Shown here: positions 46,301-56,050 of the stretch, piece by piece
How the letters are laid out: each line of letters starts with the position of its first letter
How positions within the stretch are numbered: position 1 is the first letter of the stretch
DNA from: Hormiphora californensis
Lineage: Eukaryota; Ctenophora; Tentaculata; Cydippida; Pleurobrachiidae
Reading direction: 5' to 3'
NCBI GenBank assembly: GCA_020137815.1
Contig: CM035352.1
Location: 746,175-810,174, forward strand
DNA: 64,000 bases
The notes under the pieces: generated by a model
Told to the model about the DNA's origin: nothing
Seen by the model: the letters and a program-made list of their open reading frames with translations, nothing else
Database searches by the model: none
Program-made: the position numbers and the translations under genes

Positions 46301-46842
46301 TAATCGATTAAAACGAACCTACTGCCCGCTCAGCGTGTACCAACATCTCTCCACTGGGTCCTGCCATATGAAACTGCGGCAAATCAGAGAAGTTACAAAT
46401 CAATACACAGGAGAAATGGCAGAGAAAATGTTATCAAGTGATGCATAACATGCGTGAGTGCATCGCTGATCGAACAGGGCACATATACAACTAGTACATT
46501 TGCAAGCAAAATGTCTCTTTCCTCTCTCTCTCCCTCCCGCTATCTCTCTCTCCTGCTATGTGCTTCTCTCTGTTTGAGAGTTGAGACAATTGGAGGAATA
46601 GCAAGCATTGCATGTCCCAAAGAAACTGCCAGAAACTCTGTGGCTAGCCGCACAACTAAAACAGTAACCTGTCACTGCGCCATATACAGGTCACCACTAT
46701 ATGACACTGGTGACAGTGTTTAGTCACTAAGTGAAGTGGGTCAACTTTAGTAGCTGCACTGCAATTACTTGTGCAAAGGAGAATTCTCTATACTAACAAG
46801 TACACATGCATACTGTGAGCAGCCACTCATGGATCTCTCTCC

Positions 46843-46929
<87 letters not shown>

Positions 46930-49900
46930 TCTCTCTCCCTCTCTGTTGACTGCACAAGTCCAATCACAAACCCTCGTGAGAAAAAGGAACGTCATGTCAA
47001 AGACTTTTAGAGCTAATCGATCTTTCCTTCAGACTGAGCTAGAAGAACTGAAAAGAAGTGTACAAACAACAGAATCAAAGTGGGGAGACCTTACTAACGG
47101 CTTCTCAGAAAAGGTACAACCCTGTCGTGGGTTTTATGTTTTACTAAAATGTTAAATTATACTACCTGATAGCCCTGTTAGTTGTCGAATTCCTCAGATT
47201 AGTGATATTAATGGGATGTTTGAAGGGCTCAGAGAGTCACAGGACGGGCTGAGGACGGAGCTGCAGAGTGATCTTGAGAAACATACAACCGGAATGGTAC
47301 GTGTTTCCGCATAACTTATACACCCATGATAGTTATAGCCCCCCTCTCTCTCTTTACATTAAACACAGTACTGCAGTTCCTCCCTCCTACTCATACAATG
47401 TTTTAATGCTTTAATGACTCAGCTATCTTCAGGTAGAGCTGAGGAACTTTAAACAGAAACTGGAGGAAGAGTTCGATAAGTTAAAAGGGAAGTTGAACGA
47501 CGAGAGAAAGACACACGAAGACGCACAAGCATTGCTAACTGATTCACTGGAATCTTGCAGGCAGGAGATATTTAGATTAGGTAAACAAGAAGTCTTCCAT
47601 CTGTCTCGTCTTATCTGTCAGGCCAATACTTTGACCACTGTTCTGACACTTCTGATGTTATACGAAATACGACTTTCAATAGAATTGTTGTCAGTAAATA
47701 ACAAGCCCCATTACACTTGTGTTCAGAGGGTGTGTCACAGGAGCTTCAGACGAGCCTCGAAATGAATGACAAACTACAGAGGGATATTGTCACTATAACT
47801 GACAAACTGGGGGAGTCACAAAGAAAGAGTAAAGAAGTCATTTTGGAGCTTCAGAGGCAGATTATTACTTCTGACTCTGAAAAGGTATATATTGTGTCTA
47901 CTGTTTCAGTACTAAACATGTTGTAGATATCGTATTATTACACTGAGCATAAAGTTACCTGGGCGAAGAGAAAGAGAGCGTGTCAGAGTGCTATCAGGGG
48001 TTCATTTGACACAGTTCAGACCTGGAATCAGTTTACCTCTAACATCTCTCTTATCTGTCTGAGAGGGAGAGAGAGGGAAAGAGGTAGAAAGACAGGGCGA
48101 GAAATATAGATATTTCTCGCCCTGTCTTTCTACACACAGATCTGTGTTGTACTTGTAAATAGGGACGTGTACCCACTCCTCTAATGTTCAACTGACAACT
48201 GTTGTTCATCTGTTTATGAGGTATCGTCAGTCAATCAGTGATAACCACCATGTATTGTCAGAGCCAGTTACAAGATCAGCTAGTTAAACTAGGAAAAGAT
48301 CTGAATGAGAGCCTTTCAGTGCGGGATGAGCTTGCTATCCAGTCATCTGAATTACAGGTACATAACTAAAGTCGGATTTTTTGAAGTTGTCACCCCCCTT
48401 TTCGTGCGCGGAATGTTTTTGCGCGTCACATCACATGTTAACGTGTGGTGTGCGCGTCAAAATTGATAAATTTCACATGCGCGGTCATTTTGGGGTGACA
48501 ACTTCAAAAAATCCGACTTTAGCTTGCTATCCATTCATCTGAATTACAGGTACATAACTAGCTTGCTATCCAGTCATCTGAATTACAGGTACATAACTAG
48601 CTTGCTATCCAGTCATCTGAATTACAGGTACATAACTAGCTTGCTATCCAGTCATCTGAATTACAGGTACATAACTAGCTTGCTATCCAGTCATCTGAAT
48701 TACAGGTACATAACTAGCTTGCTATCCAGTCATCTGAATTACAGGTACATAACTAGCTTGCTATCCAGTCATCTGAATTACAGGTACATAACTAGCTTGC
48801 TATCCAGTCATCTGAATTACAGGTACATAACTAGCTTGCTATCCAGTCATCTGAATTACAGGTACATAACTAGCTTGCTATCCAGTCATCTGAATTACAG
48901 GTACATAACTAGCTTGCTATCCAGTCATCTGAATTACAGGTACATAACTAGCTTGCTATCCAGTCATCTGAATTACAGGTACATAACTAGCTTGCTATCC
49001 AGTCATCTGAATTACAGGTACAAAACTAGCTTGCTATCCAGTCATCTGAATTACAGGTACATAACTAGCTTGCTATCCAGTCATCTGAATTACAGGTACT
49101 AGAAACTAACCATCCTTTTTAAACCTCGAATTATATTGTTTCCCGTGTAACAAGATGTGTATTCCCAGGTGCAAATGGAGTCCCAGAGAGAGCTAATTAA
49201 AAGTATCCGATGGGAGCACGAGGAGGATGTAACGAATTGTAGAGGCTGTGATGTCACTTTCACAATGACAAAACGAAAAGTAAGTACACCACACCTGTGA
49301 GTTTGTATGTGGCAGTGTACCTACTGTGTGTACGTGTGTCAGAATGTACGTCATGTGTATCAATTTGTGTGTCAGTATTTACTCAGTTTGTGTGTACAGT
49401 AGTGTGTGTGTGTGTGTACAATATTTCCTATTCACTATTGCAGAGTCATTGTCGTAAGTGTGGCCGTATTTTCTGTGCTGACTGCTGTAGCCGTACTTTA
49501 GAGATGGGAGATATCAAACCACGACTTTACAAGGTAAAGTGAACAATGCTCATACTCTGTCCTCTCCGCACCGGGCGCGATCTTACAGAGCCTATCAATT
49601 CACTCCATCACTTTAATAATCTGCACTGGCCCGTTGTGGGTGCAGTTATCAAATGGAAATGAGGGAAAGAGCCTCAGGGAGGGAGCTGTGCTGACAGCAC
49701 GATCAAGTCTGACTTCTGAGTGCTCGGTTGAAATCGGTAGATTAAAAGTCATTAGAGTACTCACTGTTGATAAGCCTATAGCAAATTTAATGCATTTACA
49801 TTGATTTGGAAGCATTTTCAGTAACTAGTATTATTTGTATTCCTAAACCCTCTCCTTTCCCAGGCGTGTGAGGAGTGCAGTGAGCGACACAAGAACGATC

Positions 49901-49941
49901 AGCCCACAGAGTATCACACAGTATCTGCAGCTCAAAACTGA
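43368..49941 (+). CDS. Long coiled-coil protein with C-terminal FYVE domain (rabaptin/EEA1-like)
   Basis: Fifteen exons join in frame to 550 aa: 43368-43536, 43723-43884, 43989-44083, 44166-44216, 44309-44374, 44497-44604, 44702-44842, 47033-47113, 47198-47296, 47433-47580, 47727-47884, 48262-48357, 49169-49279, 49444-49533 and 49864-49941. Residues 1-460 are almost continuous coiled coil ([35 protein letters not shown] and others). The last ~80 residues are a FYVE finger with cysteine pairs NCRGC, HCRKCG, FCADCC and ACEEC. The basic patch reads KRKSHCRKCG, so one His of the classic R(R/K)HHCR is Ser. FYVE domains bind PI3P on early endosomes, so an endosomal tethering or Rab-effector role is likely. 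Intron 7 hosts a nested gene, and intron 12 hosts a splice-donor repeat and a MITE. The exact orthologue (rabaptin, EEA1 or RUFY type) is undecided. Confidence 0.85.
45512..46367 (-). CDS. EFCAB2-like: EF-hand protein, EFCAB2/DRC8-like, nested in an intron
   Basis: Exons on the minus strand are 46323-46367, 46074-46215, 45686-45868 and 45512-45573 (stop TAG); all phases close, giving 143 aa. It starts [22 protein letters not shown]-hand-like pairs are degenerate: [25 protein letters not shown] and DEDGSVCYK, each lacking some Ca2+ ligands. The spacing TGVNPTE...[10 protein letters not shown]...[10 protein letters not shown] follows vertebrate EFCAB2 (dynein regulatory complex subunit 8, in motile cilia) better than calmodulin as I recall it, but the assignment is by eye. 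The gene lies wholly inside the 2190-bp intron 44843-47032 of the FYVE gene on the opposite strand. The last exon could instead continue through 'aag|gttaga', but no later exon was found. Confidence 0.65.
46833..46943. repeat. (CT)n microsatellite
   Basis: About 110 bp of CT dinucleotides with a few CC interruptions, in FYVE-gene intron 7 about 90 bp upstream of the next acceptor. It may act as an oversized polypyrimidine tract. Confidence 0.97.
48330..49098 (+). repeat. 39-bp array duplicating a 5' splice site
   Basis: Each unit is the last 28 bp of FYVE exon 12 plus the donor and first intron bases (GAATTACAG|GTACATAACTA). The first unit (48330-48368) is the genuine exon end. After a MITE come about 14.8 more units (48523-49098), nearly identical; one has 'ccattcatc', another 'acaaaacta'. 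This gives about 15 copies of the same donor in a row. Confidence 0.95.
48369..48519. mobile_element. 151-bp MITE, AAGTCGG family copy 1
   Basis: TIRs AAGTCGGATTTTTTGAAG and its complement, flanked by TA at 48367-48368 and 48520-48521. It is inserted 10 bp downstream of the exon-12 donor, exactly within the 39-bp unit (acataacTA|gcttgc), so it split the array after the first unit. Confidence 0.93.
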
Positions 49942-50522
49942 AATCTTTAGATAATTTTATCACTCATAAATGGTAAAGATAATAGGATTTTGGAAGACCT
50001 CATAATATTTCTTCCTAATAAAGATACTGTGATTAATTATTTTCCATGTCTGGACTTCTGTAAATTGATCTATTGATGGACTGGTACAATTGTGTGTTAA
50101 AATATTATGGCATCACGTGCACGAACAAGAAGTGTGGGATTTGAGTTTAAATTTGATAACTTTTCATTGCAGTTGCACTTCCATTTAATTTCCAAAATGA
50201 AAAGTTAGATTTGGATGATTTCGAATTTCGTTGATTTCGAATAACACAGAGAATACCATTTACTGTAATATGTTTACTGGCAAGAAATGCAGCGTCACTC
50301 TATTTAACGTCTAGATTTACTATGTACCCTTTTCTTTGCATTTCGTTTCGTTAAATAGCGAGTAGTATGAAAGTGTTCGACTGCCGCAAAAAGTTAAATA
50401 ATACACTGCATACCTACGCAGCGCATGCAAAATACGCGCGCGGAATTGGAAGTAAAAACAAACGCGTTTGCAAACTTGTTTTTTTAAATTTCTCCCGAGG
50501 TTTTAAAGTACTCCCCAAACTA
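49942..50522. other. 3' flank of FYVE gene
   Basis: AATAAA-like signals are weak; 'cctaataaagata' near 50014 is the best poly-A candidate. 50100-50260 is AT-rich. No exon is recognised up to the MITE at 50523. Confidence 0.5.
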
Positions 50523-50744
50523 AAGTCGGATTTTTTGAAACTGTCACCCCCCTGGGTATTTTCAAATTTCGTAAATGACCATAAATCCGGTTCCTGACGA
50601 GATAGAGACTTGAAATTTGGAGGTTACGAAGATCTTGCTAAGTTCTTCCGAACCTCCAAATTTCAAATCTCTATCTTATCAGGAACCGGAGATATGGCAA
50701 ATTTTGTTATTTCAGGGGGGTGACAGTTTCAAAAAATCCGACTT
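50523..50744. mobile_element. 222-bp MITE, AAGTCGG family copy 2
   Basis: TIRs AAGTCGGATTTTTTGAAA with CTGTCACCCCCC following, and the complement at the right end; TA on both sides (50521-50522 and 50745-50746). The interior is itself an inverted repeat around CCTGACGAGATAGAGACTTG and its complement. Confidence 0.93.
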
Positions 50745-50749
50745 TACTA

Positions 50750-50937
50750 TGTCCCTCACTCGGGTTTTGTGAAATTTCCCACGGTCATAATTCCACTCCC
50801 TGATGAGATAAAGACTTGAAATTTGTTTTGTAGGAAGAACTCGACATGATCTCCTCACAAAACAAATTTCAAGTCTCTATCTCATCAGGGGGTGGAGCTA
50901 TGGCTGTCTAAAATCCGGTCGCGCGCAGCAAGGGACA
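50750..50937. mobile_element. 188-bp MITE, TGTCCCT family
   Basis: Ends TGTCCCTCACT and its loose complement, flanked by TA. The interior inverted repeat carries CCTGATGAGATAAAGACTTG, the same motif as in the neighbouring MITE although the termini differ. It is inserted 5 bp from the previous element. Confidence 0.75.
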
Positions 50938-51068
50938 TAATAGTTTGGGAGGACCTTTAGGTTTGGTGTTTTTCGCGTGCTGCACACTGCTGTTCTTGGA
51001 AACCAGGGTAAAGTCTTGTATCGGAGACCCTGATTTCGGTGTGTTCTTTCGTTAACATGCTGTAGAGG

Positions 51069-51242
51069 TTGGGGGGGTCATGTTAATTTGTGTAACAATA
51101 CAAACTTTTTTTAATCATTAACATCGATTAACAAAGCTCAAATAGGCTATTTGTTAATCGATGTTAATCGATGTTAATGATGTGTAACAATACAAACTTT
51201 TTCGATGTTAATTAACAAAATTAACATGACCACCCCCCCCCC
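51069..51242. mobile_element. Palindromic element with CATGTTAAT arms
   Basis: Left arm GGTCATGTTAATTTGTG and right arm complement, bounded by G- and C-runs. The centre is an inverted repeat of ATTAACATCGATTAACAAA. 'gtgtaacaatacaaacttttt' occurs twice directly inside. Boundaries are approximate because of the 18-C homopolymer at the right end. Confidence 0.6.
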
Positions 51243-51995
51243 CCCCCCCGGTTGGGGCTAGAGGTCAGGTAGCGGATAGCCTGACTAGAGCAGCTTCCAC
51301 GCTTGGGTTCAGAGGCAGGGGTCTCAGGAAGCTCGTAAAGGATACGATGAGAGAGGCTGCTCACTGTTCCATGTGGATCTACTTCGTGTCGGCGAGGAAA
51401 TAGTGGGAGTACAGGAATGTGGAGTCGGTGAAGTGGTTGAGACTCGCCCTCACAGTGGAGTGTGTGTTTGAATGGGTTTACCCTTACTGTCATAAACCTG
51501 TCAAAGTGGGAGGCAGTGAGGGACCCCAGTCGACACATTCATTCCGGGCAACTGGGTATAGATCTAACGGTGGTCTCAGATCATCGACATTGCCGGGGCG
51601 CCTGACTTAGTACCTTGTGTACCCGTACCGAATTAAAGCCCTGAATCGGTGTCAGGTTTACGGCTGATGAGTTCGATCTGAGTCTTGGTTTCGGGCGAGT
51701 GTCCACGGCCCGGTTACCATCTTAGTGGACGGAGGGTCTCGGTATTTCTGCTGTTCCGGATCTCCTTAGCTGAGGTGTGGTTGCTGGTAGTTTTGGGGGT
51801 GGTTGGTGTTAGGTGTGGAGGGTGGTTGGTGTTAGGTGTGGAGGCTGGTGTTGTGGGGGTTTGGTTTCGGTTCCTTGGGATTGGTCTGGCAATGTGTTTC
51901 ATATTCTCAACTTACTACCCCTTTTGCTAGTACACACCTGTAAACAGGCTGCAAGGCAGCTAGATTATAATCGCGTCCTGTACCAAGTGCCTTTC
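51243..51995. other. Unassigned GC-richer stretch
   Basis: No family recognised. 51780-51880 has direct repeats of 'gtggttggtgttaggtgtgga'. The style (GC-rich, no long frame) could be a retrotransposon UTR, but nothing proves it. 51940-51995 leads into the sulfotransferase duplication. Confidence 0.35.
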
Positions 51996-52117
51996 ACGGC
52001 GGATTTCGGAGCAAGTCAAGAAAAGGTCAGTGAATATTTTTCTCGAACCATCAAATATTCAAATGGCACAACTGTGCAAAAGTGGGTAACGTACATACTC
52101 AAATATATTAAACTAGC

Positions 52118-53413
52118 TCACTTTTCAAGATCATTGTCATTGTCAACAAAAATATGTGAATACTCAAAAAATTCATAATCCATCTCATAAAAATCGTTTA
52201 TTCTCTCCTGATCTAGTGGAGAAAGTTGTCCCATAAATTCTTCTATGTTTACATCATTTTCTTTTTCGGTGTTTTCTAGAAAGTATTCCTCGTGATCTGT
52301 AAGATCTATTTCTTCAAGTAACATGGGAATTTCTGACTTGAAGTTTTCTAGTTTAACAATTATGTCAATATCATTTTGGCAGATGTCCAGCCATTCTGAT
52401 ATGGGTCTCCAGTGTACGTTATACGCCCTTTTATCCCCTTTATCATCTGCATCAATAATAAACCGGACAAACTCAGAGAAAGTGGGTGCAGAAAGAAAGG
52501 TGTTGTTAGGCGATTGTTCCGGAGTTAGTTTCCCATCAATCCATAGATCCAACTCGAGTTCAAACCTCGCTTTCTTTTCATCAGTCCAGCTAGGGTCATT
52601 TCGGCCCAAAATGATAGAGGGACGAACCCACTGGTCCTTTAGGGCGACAAGTTCACCACGGTCTAATTGAGGCTTCTTGAAGTGGGCAATTAGCCTGGCT
52701 AGGGGATGTTTGATTATTGTAAATCTCAACGAATCATCAGGTTCTTTCGGCATTTGACGATTCTTCAAACCGTTTCCTTTCCTTGCCTTTTCGAGTGGTA
52801 GGTAGAACTTGCGTAAGTTAACAATGTTAAATATATCGCCACTGGTTCGTTTTCTGCCATACTTGTCGATGAAAAACTTTTTCCACAAGGTACTGCTGGC
52901 TCCATACAGGGGCATCCAAGTGGCCTCTAGTTTCGGGAAATAGTACATGTTACTCTGCCGATAATTTGGATTCTTCTCCAGCTCACAAAGATCCTTGATC
53001 ACTTCGTTTCGCTCTTCGAACTGTTGCAAGATCTGGAATGGCTCATCAGGAAATACCTGCATCACATCTTCAATGCCCGGCGCTGGCTCGAAATTGTTCT
53101 CTGCAGTTTCCACAGCATGGTTCATTTCCTCTGGAGAAACAATTACTTGACCTTCTTTACTCTCAGCCTTCACTTCCTCCACGATTCCTTGGAAATGATC
53201 ATTGGGTGGTAATTGGGGTAGCTGACCCTGAACAGGGCCACTGACCTCAGCTTTGTAGTCAAGAGATGCTCTATCGACAAAATACCAGTTAAGTGTTTCT
53301 TGGTTTGTTATTATCACGTACCAGAGAGACAGGAACGAGATGACGATGAGGGTGTTCAGGAGTCGATAGAACATCCATCCTCTATAGGGCAGGATTACAT
53401 AATTCTGGGTCAT
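52118..53413 (-). CDS. Carbohydrate sulfotransferase-like type II membrane protein, copy 1
   Basis: A single-exon, 431-aa protein. A short cytosolic start (MTQNYVILPYRGW) is followed by one membrane segment (LLNTLIVISFLSLWYVII), then a lumenal stem and catalytic region: a Golgi type II layout. PAPS-binding-like strings are FPKLEATWMPLYGASSTLWK (5' phosphosulfate loop region) and FTIIKHPLARLIAHFKK (3' phosphate region). Family-typical HWRPISEWLDIC and YEMDYEFFEYS come near the end, as in CHST8-14/HNK-1 sulfotransferases. Departures: Lys replaces the usual Arg before HP, and Ala replaces the Ser normal after the second Arg. The C-terminal tail ends FVDNDNDLEK. ATG 53413 is chosen because the in-frame extension to 53470 is broken in copy 2. 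The substrate is unknown. Confidence 0.75.
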   Translation of the reverse strand: MTQNYVILPYRGWMFYRLLNTLIVISFLSLWYVIITNQETLNWYFVDRASLDYKAEVSGPVQGQLPQLPPNDHFQGIVEEVKAESKEGQVIVSPEEMNHAVETAENNFEPAPGIEDVMQVFPDEPFQILQQFEERNEVIKDLCELEKNPNYRQSNMYYFPKLEATWMPLYGASSTLWKKFFIDKYGRKRTSGDIFNIVNLRKFYLPLEKARKGNGLKNRQMPKEPDDSLRFTIIKHPLARLIAHFKKPQLDRGELVALKDQWVRPSIILGRNDPSWTDEKKARFELELDLWIDGKLTPEQSPNNTFLSAPTFSEFVRFIIDADDKGDKRAYNVHWRPISEWLDICQNDIDIIVKLENFKSEIPMLLEEIDLTDHEEYFLENTEKENDVNIEEFMGQLSPLDQERINDFYEMDYEFFEYSHIFVDNDNDLEK

Positions 53414-54172
53414 AGCATACAGTTCCTGATCAATGGAGATTAAAAACTGTGAATAATGTATGCAAAACATGTAGAATACGCAGTGTCAGGGAAAAAAAGG
53501 CAACTTCGTACAATGTCTTTCTAGATAGTAAGCTAGTTGCTAAGCTTGGCTGAAAACTAACGTGCAGTGGTCGTGTATGATATATGACGTGGAGCCGGCG
53601 TGCATGCTTTTCCACGTGATGATCTATCCATGAAATTTTTATTTCGGACGAGAAAGAAAGGAAAAGTTAATAGTAAATTTGTTTTCCAAAGTACCAAAAT
53701 ACCTCGTGTTTACCTTGTTTATTTTAATAGTACATAAAAAGAAGGAAATTTGCTCAAAATCTGCTGTTTTGACCAGATCCAGTAGGGGCTAGTGAGTACT
53801 GAGTAGTCTACTGAGTCACGCATAATCCCCCCTCCATAGCTCCACTATGGTACCCAGTATTTCCCTACCCATATAGAATATCAAACACAGGGTTGCGGGC
53901 AGTAACTAAATAGGTAAGTAACAATGTCATACTCAATATATCCTCTATCTACTCCATATCTCAGATAGGATAGCTATATATTATACTACATAACATAACG
54001 CCTCTATGGCCTCCATATACATATAGCTATATAAATATCAATATAGTGGATGACAGGAGGACCGGAGAGCATGGCTAGGTGATAGCTCAGAGATTGGTTG
54101 CCTGGAGAAAGGTTAGATGGGTCTCGAACTGAAGCTCCCGAACAGCCGTTGGCTTCTGCTTATATAGTCTCC

Positions 54173-54266
54173 TTGGTAACGCAATTACCCCTACATTGCG
54201 GGCACGCTAAAACGTGCCTTACTATTGCAATGCCCTATGTAGACAGAGGGGTAATTTCGTTACCAA
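54173..54266. mobile_element. Short MITE with 9-bp target duplication
   Basis: TIRs TTGGTAACGCAATTACCCCT and near-complement AGGGGTAATTTCGTTACCAA. ATAGTCTCC flanks both sides (54164-54172 and 54267-54275). A 9-bp duplication fits Mutator-type transposition. It lies in the spacer between the two sulfotransferase copies, which is otherwise featureless from about 53833. Confidence 0.8.
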
Positions 54267-54465
54267 ATAGTCTCCTGAGGGTTTGTTTTGAGGCGACGTT
54301 ATATATATAATCGGTCCAGGGCGGAGCAAGTCTGAAGTCAGGAAAAGGTCAGTGAATATTTTTCTCGAACCATCAAATATTCAAATGGCACAACTGTGCA
54401 AAAGTAGGTAACGTACATACTCAGATATAATAAACAAGCTCACTTTTCAAGATCATTGTCAACAA

Positions 54466-54784
54466 TAAGAATAATTGCATTATGTTTCATAATGTGAAGG
54501 CGGGACAGACATTTCTGATCATTAATGAATCACTCAAACCGTATAGAACAAATACTTGTATTTTAGTAGCACTAAATTGCACGCCACATTGCGCGGCTCA
54601 CATTTCCTGAAAATGTGCCATTGAAGTATTTGATGAAGGAGCAACACCGTTGTCCCTCGCAACTGAGCGTGTTACAGCCGGTTTTGACACCTCACTAGTA
54701 TGTAAAATTGTAGAATTCTAAACCCCTATGCCTTTTTGCAAAAGGCATCTGGGTGAATGCCTTCGGCATTCACCCAGGTGTGGA
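54466..54784 (-). mobile_element. Hairpin-family insertion at the 3' end of sulfotransferase copy 2
   Basis: A 319-bp block absent from copy 1. On the minus strand it starts with a hairpin GGGTGAATGCC/GGCATTCACCC, then a second hairpin (tgccttttgcaaaaaggca), then 'ggtttagaat', and later 'tgctccttcat'. The copy at ~60527 (plus) has the same order: hairpin, hairpin, 'gggtttagaaat', 'tgctccttcat', 'gtggcg'. The insertion point is within the last codons of the gene. Confidence 0.8.
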
Positions 54785-56050
54785 AAAAATATATGAATAC
54801 TCAAAAAATTCATAATCCATCTCATAAAAATCGTTTATTCTCTCCTGATCTCGTGGAGAAAGTTGTCCCATAAATTCTTCTATGTTTACATCATTTTCTT
54901 TTTCGGTGTTTTCTAGAAAGTATTCCTCGTGATCTGTAAGATCTATTTCTTCAAGTAACATGGGAATTTCTGACTTGAAGTTTTCTAGTTTAACAATTAT
55001 GTCAATATCATTTTGGCAGATGTCCAGCCATTCTGATATGGGTCTCCAGTGTACGTTATACGCCCTTTTATCCCCTTTATCATCTGCATCAATAATAAAC
55101 CGGACAAACTCAGAGAAAGTGGGTGCAGAAAGAAAGGTGTTGTTAGGCGATTGTTCCGGAGTTAGTTTCCCATCAATCCATAGATCCAACTCGAGTTCAA
55201 ACCTCGCTTTCTTTTCATCAGTCCAGCTAGGGTCATTTCGGCCCAAAATGATAGAGGGACGAACCCACTGGTCCTTTAGGGCGACAAGTTCACCACGGTC
55301 TAATTGGGGCTTCTTGAAGTGGGCAATTAGCCTGGCTAGGGGATGTCTGATTATTGTAAATCTCAACGAATCATCAGGTTCTTTCGGCATTTGACGATTC
55401 TTCAAACCGTTTCCTTTCCTTGCCTTTTTGATTGGTAGTAAGAACTTGTGTAAGTTAACAATGTTAAATTTATCGTCACCGGTTCGTTTTCTGCCATACT
55501 TGTCGATGAAAAACTTTTTCCACAAGGTACTGCTGGCTCCATACAGGGGCATCCAAGTGGCCTCTAGTTTCGGGAAATAGTACATGTTACTCTGCCGATA
55601 ATTTGGATTCTTCTCCAGCTCACAAAGATCCTTGATCACTTCGTTTCGCTCTTCGAACTGTTGCAAGATCTGGAATGGCTCATCAGGAAATACCTGCATC
55701 ACATCTTCAATGCCCGGCGCTGGCTCGAAATTGTTCTCTGCAGTTTCCACAGCATGGTTCATTTCCTCTGGAGAAACAATTACTTGACCTTCTTTACTCT
55801 CAGCCTTCACTTCCTCCACGATTCCTTGGAAATTATCATTGGGTGGTAATTGGGGTAGGTGACCCTGAACAGGGCCACTGACCTCAGCTTTGTAGTCAAG
55901 AGATGCTCTATCGACAAAATACCAGTTAAGTGTTTCTTGGTTTGTTATTATCACGTACCAGAGAGACAGGAACGAGATGACGATGAGGGTGTTCAGGAGT
56001 CGATAGAACATCCATCCTCTATAGGGCAGGATTACATAATTCCGGGTCAT
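54770..56050 (-). CDS. Carbohydrate sulfotransferase-like protein, copy 2, altered C-terminus
   Basis: A 426-aa near-twin of copy 1, same strand and architecture. Differences cluster in one block around residues ~198-220 (copy 1 TSGDIFNIVNLRKFYLPLE, copy 2 TGDDKFNIVNLHKFLLPIK). The rest is almost identical. Copy 2 keeps the canonical Arg in IIRHPLARL. The tail after EFFEYSYIF is STPG and a stop supplied by the inserted hairpin element, replacing the 10-residue acidic tail VDNDNDLEK of copy 1. Still an open gene. ATG 56050 corresponds to the copy 1 start. Confidence 0.75.
   Translation of the reverse strand: MTRNYVILPYRGWMFYRLLNTLIVISFLSLWYVIITNQETLNWYFVDRASLDYKAEVSGPVQGHLPQLPPNDNFQGIVEEVKAESKEGQVIVSPEEMNHAVETAENNFEPAPGIEDVMQVFPDEPFQILQQFEERNEVIKDLCELEKNPNYRQSNMYYFPKLEATWMPLYGASSTLWKKFFIDKYGRKRTGDDKFNIVNLHKFLLPIKKARKGNGLKNRQMPKEPDDSLRFTIIRHPLARLIAHFKKPQLDRGELVALKDQWVRPSIILGRNDPSWTDEKKARFELELDLWIDGKLTPEQSPNNTFLSAPTFSEFVRFIIDADDKGDKRAYNVHWRPISEWLDICQNDIDIIVKLENFKSEIPMLLEEIDLTDHEEYFLENTEKENDVNIEEFMGQLSPRDQERINDFYEMDYEFFEYSYIFSTPG

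Noticed and set aside
48330..49098. CRISPR-like regular repeats (39 bp here; 33, 32 and 50 bp elsewhere)
   Set aside because: Units are contiguous with no unique spacers, and the genes around are eukaryotic.
48524..49102. A 192-codon frame of [13 protein letters not shown] repeats
   Set aside because: The 39-bp donor array read in one frame; the true coding frame uses only the first unit as an exon end.
51600..51720. Possible 5S-rRNA-like or hammerhead-like words (ctgatgag, gttcgatctgag)
   Set aside because: The order and spacing of the 5S boxes are wrong and no GAAA follows a stem, so neither RNA is supported.
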